A DNA stretch of 11,612 nt from Stramentimicrobium sp964525625 (GTDB taxonomy: Bacteria; Atribacterota; Phoenicimicrobiia; Phoenicimicrobiales; Stramentimicrobiaceae): NCBI GenBank assembly GCA_964525625.1, contig CAZGKY010000061.1, positions 1 to 11,612 on the forward strand, in the 5' to 3' direction. A program made the position numbers and the translations under genes. Position 1 is the stretch's first letter. Every line of letters starts with the position of its first letter. Positions 6,921-11,612 of the stretch are shown here, piece after piece. The notes below the pieces were generated by a model, which was not told the origin of the DNA, made no database searches, and saw only the letters and a program-made list of their open reading frames with translations.

Positions 6921-9083
6921 TTAATTTTTATCTCTTTGTTCCAACCTTTTTCTTAATTCCTCCACCAATGATTGTAATGTTTCTTTTTTACTTTCCTCAG
7001 GAGTAACAGAGGTTTCCTTAAGTTCTTCCTTTTTTAGAATTTCTATTTCTTCCAGCAGTGGGAATTTCTTTTCTCCAGTAATAATTGGAATTTCCTCTTC
7101 TTTAGTTAATTTTTGCTGCACAATGCTTCCGGTAAATATTCCACTTCCCTCGTAACAGCTTTGAGTAGGTTCGGTACCGGAAAGAAAGGTTACAGTAACA
7201 GTTTGAGCGCAATTGCTACTGGGTAAAAGTCCAGTTTTGGCGCATACCGACAATTCTTTAACATTATTTGTTCTGGCGAAATCAATTACTGGTTTATCTT
7301 TAAGAGCACTAATCATAAAATCACGCCAAATGGGAGCTGCTACTATTCCTCCTGTTATTCTATTACCCAGGGGCTTGCGATCATCATTACCAATATAGAC
7401 AGCACATACCAATTCTGGAGTAAAACCAACAAACCAGGCATCAATGAATCCGTCTGTTGTCCCGGTCTTTCCAGCAGCAGGTCTTCCTATCCTGGCGTTA
7501 AAGCCAGTACCTCTTAAAATAACACCCTCCATTAGCTTAATAAGAGTATAACAAACATCTTCGGAAAAGACCTTTTTCTGAGTAATTTGATTCTGTTCCA
7601 ATATTTTACCATGAGAATCTTCAACCTTAATTATAGCAGTTGGCTCAATATAAGTACCTAGATTAGCGATGGTAGCATAAGCGGAGGCCATTTCTAAGGG
7701 AGTTACCTCTGAAGTACCAAGAGCTAAGGAAAGATCCGGTCTTAAATTACTTTTAATTCCTGCTTTATAAGCATTTTGGATAACATCTCTTACTCCGACT
7801 CTCTCTAATAGCTTAACTCCTACTACATTAATAGAATCTTCAAATGCTTCTCTTAAAGTTACTGGTCCTCTAAATTCATTTTCATAATTTTTTGGTGACC
7901 AACCATTCTCATAGACAATAGGGGAATCTTCAATGATTAAACTCGGTGAAATACCCTTTTCAAGGGCAGTCAAATAAACAAAGGTCTTAAAGGCAGAACC
8001 AGGCTGACGATAAGCCTGAGTAGCTCTGTTAAATTCACTTTCTTCATAGTTTTTGCCACCCACCATTGCTTTGATATGACCGGTACGAGGTTCAATAGCA
8101 ATTAAGGCTCCCTCCCGTCCACTTTTTAAGAAGGCTTCTTGTGCCGCCTTTTGCAGATCCAGATCCAGTGTGGTGTAAATTTTTAATCCACCTTTAAAAA
8201 CCATATTAATACCATATTTATCTAATAATATTGTTCTTATGTAACTGGAGAAATGTGGTGCTATCTCGAGGGATTCTCTGTTATGATTTAACAATATCTC
8301 TTCTTCTTTGGCCTGAAGATATTCTTTTTCAGTGATATATCCCAGATCGAACATTCTTTTTAGGATAACATTTTTTCTTTTTAAAGAAGATTCTAAATTA
8401 ATAAATGGAGAATAAAAGTAAGGTCTGCGGGGGATGCCTGCTATTAATGCGCTTTCAGCAAGAGTAAGTTCTGTTACCGGTTTATCAAAGTATAACTTGG
8501 CAGCGGAGACTACACCATGAGCTCCATGACCAAAATAAATAAGATTGAGATACATTTCCAGAATTTCATCTTTAGTGAAAGTTCTTTCAATTTGTAAGGC
8601 TAAAAGGGCATCTTTTATTTTGCGTGATAGTGTATCTTCTCTGGTTAAGAAAGTATTAACTGCTAATTGCTGGGTAATCGTACTTCCACCCTGACCCTGA
8701 AAAATGCGACCATTTTCTTTGAAATTTTCAACCATAGCCCTAACAATTCCCCTGATACTGATTCCATAATGTTCATAAAAACTACTATCTTCAATTGCTA
8801 TAAAGGCATTAATAAGATGTTTTGGTATTTCAGATAAGGCAATAGGAGTGCGATTTTCCTGAAAAAACTCAGTAATTAGTTTACCATTGATATCATATAC
8901 CTTACTATTTACTGGACTGATGAAGTTACTACTTTTTACTACTTCTCCCACTTTTTGATTGGAAATTGAAATTAAAATGGTGAAAGATAATAGAAAGGAT
9001 AAAACAAATAAAAATATGGCCAGGGTTATAATTTTTTGAAAGAAGGAAACATTATTGAATTTCTTTTTTTGTTTAGAATTCAT
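6921..9083 (-). CDS. Class A penicillin-binding protein (PBP1A family)
   Basis: This is a bifunctional peptidoglycan synthase, anchored in the inner membrane and acting on lipid II in the periplasm or outer face. Its 720 residues begin with a short basic cytoplasmic tail and one membrane segment at about 17-40. The GT51 glycosyltransferase domain follows, with catalytic E98 in EDSSFYEHYGI (98-108), QGGSTITQQLAVN at 131-143 and the KDEILEMYLNLIYFG motif at 171-185. The transpeptidase domain has the nucleophile S363 in SAFK (363-366), SIN at 417-419 and KTGT at 539-542. Cysteines at 614, 625 and 643 lie in a short C-terminal extension, followed by a Glu/Lys-rich tail of about 60 residues that is probably disordered. 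The start is ATG at 9083-9081, six bases after GAGGA (9094-9090). The gene is transcribed against mutS2 and divergently from queT. All catalytic motifs are intact. Confidence 0.97.
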   Translation of the reverse strand: MNSKQKKKFNNVSFFQKIITLAIFLFVLSFLLSFTILISISNQKVGEVVKSSNFISPVNSKVYDINGKLITEFFQENRTPIALSEIPKHLINAFIAIEDSSFYEHYGISIRGIVRAMVENFKENGRIFQGQGGSTITQQLAVNTFLTREDTLSRKIKDALLALQIERTFTKDEILEMYLNLIYFGHGAHGVVSAAKLYFDKPVTELTLAESALIAGIPRRPYFYSPFINLESSLKRKNVILKRMFDLGYITEKEYLQAKEEEILLNHNRESLEIAPHFSSYIRTILLDKYGINMVFKGGLKIYTTLDLDLQKAAQEAFLKSGREGALIAIEPRTGHIKAMVGGKNYEESEFNRATQAYRQPGSAFKTFVYLTALEKGISPSLIIEDSPIVYENGWSPKNYENEFRGPVTLREAFEDSINVVGVKLLERVGVRDVIQNAYKAGIKSNLRPDLSLALGTSEVTPLEMASAYATIANLGTYIEPTAIIKVEDSHGKILEQNQITQKKVFSEDVCYTLIKLMEGVILRGTGFNARIGRPAAGKTGTTDGFIDAWFVGFTPELVCAVYIGNDDRKPLGNRITGGIVAAPIWRDFMISALKDKPVIDFARTNNVKELSVCAKTGLLPSSNCAQTVTVTFLSGTEPTQSCYEGSGIFTGSIVQQKLTKEEEIPIITGEKKFPLLEEIEILKKEELKETSVTPEESKKETLQSLVEELRKRLEQRDKN

Positions 9084-9269
9084 AAGACTTCCTCAAACAA
9101 CACCAATATATTTTTCAGGTAATTCTTTGCCCAAAAAACCTGGACTCTAACTTGGAACTTTAAAATCTATACTTATGCAATATAATGGCAAAAGGCATAG
9201 TTACTTTTATAATTTCCTTGAATTTATATATAATAGCTTCTTGACGTTTATTATTTTTTATCTTTAATA

Positions 9270-9296
9270 ATTATACCAAAAAGGGCAAGATATCAA
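9270..9296 (-). promoter_or_regulatory. Predicted extended -10 promoter for the PBP gene
   Basis: Read on the reverse strand, TTGATA (9296-9291) and a perfect TATAAT (9275-9270) are 15 bases apart, and TGG directly before the -10 gives an extended -10 element, which can offset the short spacer. Transcription would start near 9263, leaving an AT-rich leader of about 180 bases before the start codon at 9083. An alternative -35, a perfect TTGACA at 9329-9324, pairs only with a weak TAATAG (9307-9302) after a 16-base spacer. Confidence 0.55.
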
Positions 9297-9333
9297 TCAC
9301 CCTATTAATATTGTATTATATTATGTCAAACTA

Positions 9334-9361
9334 TTGGACTTCTTTTGAAATATGCTATAAT
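9334..9361 (+). promoter_or_regulatory. Predicted extended -10 promoter of queT
   Basis: TTGGAC at 9334-9339 and a perfect TATAAT at 9356-9361 are separated by 16 bases. TGC at 9353-9355 gives an extended -10 element. Transcription would begin at about 9368, leaving a leader of only about 33 bases before the queT start at 9401. That is too short for a riboswitch expression platform plus aptamer of known type. Confidence 0.7.
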
Positions 9362-9400
9362 TAAGGCAGCTTTTTATCCAATATATTTAAGGAACAATAT

Positions 9401-9886
9401 TTGGTAAAATCAAATTATCTGGTTCGCATTGCCTTTATTGCTAGCCTTTATACTACCATAAATATAATTTTTACACCAATTAGTTACGGTCCAGTGCAGG
9501 TTAGAGTTGCTGAAGCTATGTCGATATTGCCCTTTGTTGACTCTGCTGCTATTGGTGGATTATTCCTGGGTTGTATTTTTGCAAATTTATGGGGAGGTCT
9601 TGGTATTGCAGATGTTATTGGTGGTAGTTTATGTACTTTGATAGCTGCCTTTTTTACTTATAAGATGAAAAAGCCCATACTTGCTCCTTTGCCACCAGTA
9701 GTTATTAATTCTCTGGGAGTGAGCTTGTATTTACATATTTTATTTGAATTACCTTATTGGTTTACTGTTAGCTATATTTTCTTAGGTCAACTTATAGCTT
9801 GTTATCTGTTTGGTTACCCCTTATTGTTAGTTTTATTAAAGAGGAAAATTATCCTACCTGCTGGGAAGGAAAAGCAAAATAGTTAA
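9401..9886 (+). CDS. queT: QueT-type queuosine-precursor ECF transporter S component
   Basis: This is a small hydrophobic protein of 161 residues, the usual QueT length, predicted to be the substrate-binding membrane subunit of an energy-coupling-factor importer for a queuosine precursor (preQ1/preQ0 or queuine). The family signature is clear: PISYGPVQVRVAEAMSILPF at 26-45, then GLFLGCIFANLWGGLG at 53-68, DVIGGSL at 71-77 and APLPPVVINS at 95-104. About five to six membrane segments are predicted, with a positively charged tail after 147. The start is TTG at 9401, seven bases after AAGGA at 9389-9393. No ECF energizing subunits (EcfA, EcfT) are nearby, so it presumably shares a module encoded elsewhere. 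It has its own promoter; a weak AT-rich spacer follows. The family call is strong, and the exact substrate is inferred. Confidence 0.9.
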   Translation: MVKSNYLVRIAFIASLYTTINIIFTPISYGPVQVRVAEAMSILPFVDSAAIGGLFLGCIFANLWGGLGIADVIGGSLCTLIAAFFTYKMKKPILAPLPPVVINSLGVSLYLHILFELPYWFTVSYIFLGQLIACYLFGYPLLLVLLKRKIILPAGKEKQNS

Positions 9887-9929
9887 AATTAATTATAGCA
9901 ATAAATCTTTTTTTCTAAAATTATTTTTG

Positions 9930-9973
9930 CCTATTACTGGTAATCTGCTGATTAGTTAATAGGGGAGAATCCC
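9930..9973 (+). repeat. Two adjacent hairpins in the queT-tyrS spacer
   Basis: CCTATTA at 9930-9936 pairs with TAATAGG at 9957-9963. After an asymmetric internal loop (9937-9940 and 9955-9956), TAATC 9941-9945 pairs with GATTA 9950-9954 around TGCT. GGGA 9963-9966 then pairs with TCCC 9970-9973 around GAA, sharing base 9963 with the first stem. No T-run follows. The T-rich run at 9908-9914 precedes the first stem, so this does not look like a standard terminator. It is not a T-box, as no GGGTGG element is present. The rest of the 9887-10116 spacer is AT-rich, and I saw no convincing tyrS promoter in it. Confidence 0.45.
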
Positions 9974-10116
9974 AGAAAATTATGATAAAATAAAAATAAC
10001 GATAGTATTAAGATTACAAAGAGTAAGTTAGAATTTTATTAAAGATGATTAGAAAACAAAATATAAAATGGTAATATATTCATTATTTATTAATAATTGG
10101 AGAAGGAAGGAGAAGA

Positions 10117-10125
10117 ATGGATTAA
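10117..10125 (+). other. Two-codon frame (ATG-GAT-TAA) just ahead of tyrS
   Basis: ATG at 10117-10119 is followed by GAT and a TAA stop at 10123-10125, two bases before the likely tyrS start at 10128 and in another frame. AAGGAAGGAGA at 10103-10113 lies directly upstream. It could serve this ATG as GAAGGA at 10102-10107, nine bases away, better than it serves tyrS, where GGAG at 10109-10112 is 15 bases away. Re-initiation from this stop could feed tyrS. It may equally be a chance frame. Confidence 0.35.
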
Positions 10126-10127
10126 AA

Positions 10128-11351
10128 ATGGATTTATCTGAAGAAATGAAGATTATCAAAAGAGGTACCAAGGAGATTATTTCTGAAGAAGAATTAGAAA
10201 AGAAATTATTGAATTCCAAAAAGACTAAAACCCCCTTACGTATCAAACAAGGATTTGATCCCAGTGCACCAGATATACATTTAGGTCATACTGTGGGATT
10301 AAGAAAATTAAGACATTTTCAGGATTTGGGGCATAAGGTTTATTTTCTTATTGGTGATTTTACAGGAATGATTGGTGATCCAAGTGGACGCTCTACTACC
10401 AGGAAACAATTGACACCTGAAGAGGTAGAAAAAAATGCTGAAACATACAAAGAGCAAGTATTTAAGATTTTGGAGCCAGACAAGACTATAGTTGAATTTA
10501 ACAGTCATTGGTTAGGGAAATTATCTTTTGTAGAGGTAATAAAATTATGTTCTAAATATACTGTTGCTCGTATGTTAGAAAGAGATGATTTTGCTAATAG
10601 GTTTCAGGAGAAAAAGCCTATTGGTATTCATGAATTTTTATATCCTCTTATGCAGGGCTATGATTCCATTGCTCTGAGGGCTGATGTGGAGCTGGGAGGA
10701 ACTGATCAAAAATTTAATTTGCTAGTAGGAAGAGAACTACAAAGAGAATATCAACAGGAACCACAGGTAATTATTACTATGCCTATCATTGAAGGAATTG
10801 ACGGAGTAGAAAAAATGAGTAAAAGCCTGGGTAATTATATTGGAATTAATGAGAATCCCTTTGCTATGTACGGTAAAATCATGTCTATACCTGATAAATT
10901 AATATTGACTTATTTTGAATTATTAACAGATATTTCTTATGATGATTTAGCCAGAATTGAGCATGAATTGAAAGAAAATATAACTTCCCCCCTTTTAGTA
11001 AAGAAGAAATTAGCGAAAGAAATAGTGAAAATGTATCATGGATATGTATCAGCCAATGAAGCGGAACAACATTTCCAGAAGGTATTTCAGGAAAAGAAGA
11101 TTCCTGAACATATTCAAAATTTGCTTATTCCTACTCATATATTAAAAGAGAATAAATTGTGGATTGTTAAACTTATTAGAATGACTAATTTATTTAAAAG
11201 TACTGGTGAAATATTACGAATTATTGATCAAGGGGGAATAAAGATTAATAATAAAAAAATATTACAAAATAATATTGATTTAGAAATTAAAGATGGAGAT
11301 ATTATCAGAATTGGTAAACTATATTTTTATCGCATTAAAATAGTGCAGTAA
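10128..11351 (+). CDS. tyrS: Tyrosyl-tRNA synthetase
   Basis: This is a cytoplasmic class I synthetase that charges tRNA-Tyr, 407 residues from the chosen start. The Rossmann catalytic domain has GFDPSAPDIHLGH at 42-54, including the HLGH signature, GDFTGMIGDPSGRSTTR at 76-92, YPLMQGYDS at 172-180, GGTDQKFN at 190-197 and KMSKS at 229-233. A helical anticodon-binding region follows, and a C-terminal S4 RNA-binding domain covers about 347-405. The sequence resembles the thermophile-type TyrS branch. An in-frame ATG at 10068 would add 20 residues that are not family-like and has no good ribosome-binding site. ATG at 10128 gives MDLSEEMKIIKRGT, the normal family start, although its Shine-Dalgarno is about 15 bases away. 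A shorter start at 10146 is possible. No T-box precedes it. Function is secure. Confidence 0.97.
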   Translation: MDLSEEMKIIKRGTKEIISEEELEKKLLNSKKTKTPLRIKQGFDPSAPDIHLGHTVGLRKLRHFQDLGHKVYFLIGDFTGMIGDPSGRSTTRKQLTPEEVEKNAETYKEQVFKILEPDKTIVEFNSHWLGKLSFVEVIKLCSKYTVARMLERDDFANRFQEKKPIGIHEFLYPLMQGYDSIALRADVELGGTDQKFNLLVGRELQREYQQEPQVIITMPIIEGIDGVEKMSKSLGNYIGINENPFAMYGKIMSIPDKLILTYFELLTDISYDDLARIEHELKENITSPLLVKKKLAKEIVKMYHGYVSANEAEQHFQKVFQEKKIPEHIQNLLIPTHILKENKLWIVKLIRMTNLFKSTGEILRIIDQGGIKINNKKILQNNIDLEIKDGDIIRIGKLYFYRIKIVQ

Positions 11352-11373
11352 AATAATTAATCATTTTTGCTAC

Positions 11374-11402
11374 TTGAAAAAGGAATAATTTTATACTATA
11401 AT
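11374..11402 (+). promoter_or_regulatory. Predicted promoter P1 of the downstream operon
   Basis: TTGAAA at 11374-11379 and a perfect TATAAT at 11397-11402 are separated by the optimal 17 bases. It starts 22 bases after the tyrS stop and points away from tyrS into the end of the window. Transcription would begin near 11409. With P2, it makes a tandem pair about 110 bases apart. Confidence 0.72.
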
Positions 11403-11484
11403 TATAAAAAATATTTTAATTCTAAGTAATAATCGTAAACCAGTTTAATATTATAAAAATATCCAATTAATTTTAGAAAATTTC

Positions 11485-11513
11485 TTGACAACTTCCCCTA
11501 ACTCTGTTAATAT
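11485..11513 (+). promoter_or_regulatory. Predicted strong promoter P2 (probable stable-RNA operon)
   Basis: TTGACA at 11485-11490 is a perfect -35. TAATAT at 11508-11513 is a near-consensus -10 after exactly 17 bases. The expected start is near 11520. Base composition becomes richer in G and C from here, unlike the AT-rich spacers elsewhere, as would be expected for an RNA-operon leader. Confidence 0.8.
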
Positions 11514-11533
11514 CTTATTTGCCCTTCTTGAGA

Positions 11534-11562
11534 GGAAACCCTTCCGTGGTTTCCCCGGAAGG
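11534..11562 (+). promoter_or_regulatory. Two mutually exclusive hairpins in the P2 leader
   Basis: GGAAACC 11534-11540 pairs perfectly with GGTTTCC 11548-11554. CCTTCCG 11540-11546 pairs perfectly with CGGAAGG 11556-11562. Each stem has seven pairs, and the second uses the loop of the first. A true pseudoknot would have connecting loops of zero and one base, which is too short, so the two should be alternatives. No T-run follows either stem. Confidence 0.6.
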
Positions 11563-11565
11563 CTA

Positions 11566-11578
11566 TGTTCTTTGATAA
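11566..11578 (+). promoter_or_regulatory. boxA-like antitermination element of a probable rRNA leader
   Basis: TGTTCTTTGATAA closely resembles the boxA element of rRNA leaders (Bacillus-type TGTTCTTTGAAAA as I recall it), which binds NusB/NusE to prevent early termination. It lies about 45 bases downstream of the predicted P2 start, a normal place. No 16S rRNA sequence is visible before the window ends at 11612, so the rRNA assignment is inferred. Confidence 0.5.
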
Positions 11579-11612
11579 AGGAATAGCACCCAGCCAGATG
11601 CTTTGATCTAAC

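Larger units (their letters stand above)
9084..9400. other. Divergent AT-rich promoter region between the PBP gene and queT
   Basis: No coding region was found in these 317 bases. They hold the reverse promoter for the PBP gene, a forward promoter for queT at 9334-9361, and a second possible forward promoter (TTGACG at 9241-9246 with TAATAA at 9265-9270, 18-base spacer). A weak imperfect hairpin, CAGGT 9116-9120 with ACCTG 9138-9142, would lie in the PBP mRNA leader. AGGG 9282-9285 can pair with CCCT 9300-9303 around a 14-base loop. A preQ1 riboswitch was looked for and not seen. Confidence 0.6.

Noticed and set aside
9276..9335. Possible preQ1 riboswitch upstream of queT (AGGG/CCCT hairpin)
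   Set aside because: The loop and tail do not match preQ1-I, because the A-rich CTAA tail and the TTCTAGCTACA-like core are missing. The hairpin also overlaps the opposing PBP promoter.
9887..10127. T-box leader for tyrS
   Set aside because: tyrS genes often have one, but no GGGTGG...GCGG element, antiterminator bulge or terminator with a T-run occurs in this spacer.
10068..10127. Upstream in-frame ATG as the tyrS start, adding 20 residues
   Set aside because: No ribosome-binding site precedes it, the extra residues do not resemble TyrS N-termini, and they are encoded by the purine-rich Shine-Dalgarno region itself.
11534..11562. H-type pseudoknot formed by the two overlapping stems
   Set aside because: The connecting loops would be zero and one base long across six- to seven-pair stems, which is sterically unreasonable. 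Alternative hairpins are more likely.
11451..11612. Reverse-strand open frame of 53 codons running in from the window edge (contains LPGKPRKGFLSRRANKILTELG-like residues)
   Set aside because: It is open and looks plausible, but it lies antisense to a consensus promoter, paired hairpins and a boxA-like site. Its codons (CGG, AGG, CTG) are unlike the neighbours, and it matches no family I know. Contig extension would decide.

Overview
The window reads as a piece of a low-GC bacterial chromosome (about one third G+C by eye). It very probably comes from a metagenome or draft assembly, because its first nine bases match the 3' end of the standard Illumina adapter. All the protein genes are housekeeping genes. 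No transposase, phage gene, CRISPR array or toxin-antitoxin pair was seen. The order pheS-pheT-cvpA-mutS2, a T-box leader before pheS and strong AGGAGG-type ribosome-binding sites all resemble Bacillota. The same features would also fit a deep low-GC lineage such as Atribacterota, and the sequence alone does not settle which.

Layout. Positions 1-297 hold an adapter remnant and a nearly complete T-box leader, ending in a 17-bp attenuator hairpin and a T-run. The forward genes pheS (298) and pheT (1343) follow and make the two subunits of phenylalanyl-tRNA synthetase. Next come a CvpA-family membrane protein that seems to begin at an ATT codon (3818), a structured spacer, and mutS2 with a C-terminal Smr domain (TTG start at 4531). 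The Bacillota versions of this cluster often also carry zapA and polX, and neither is present here. A class A penicillin-binding protein gene lies on the reverse strand (9083 to 6921) and converges on mutS2 with an 11-base gap. A 317-base divergent promoter region separates it from queT, which encodes the membrane component of a queuosine-precursor transporter. A spacer with two hairpins leads to tyrS (tyrosyl-tRNA synthetase). The last 260 bases contain two near-consensus forward promoters, two overlapping alternative hairpins and a boxA-like element. This is the expected look of the leader of a stable-RNA operon (probably rRNA) whose body lies beyond the window.

How it works together. Four genes support translation or tRNA modification: pheS, pheT, tyrS and queT (queuosine sits in the anticodon of tRNAs including tRNA-Tyr). 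Of the two synthetase loci only pheST carries a T-box, so phenylalanine-tRNA charging is predicted to control pheST and perhaps the genes behind it.

The most unusual points concern translation starts and RNA structure. They are the ATT start of cvpA, a 30-base gap from Shine-Dalgarno to start at mutS2 that is filled by a 9-bp hairpin, a two-codon ATG-GAT-TAA frame just before the tyrS start, and a T-box with a substituted bulge base and a short Stem I. I did not find a clearly new multi-gene system.
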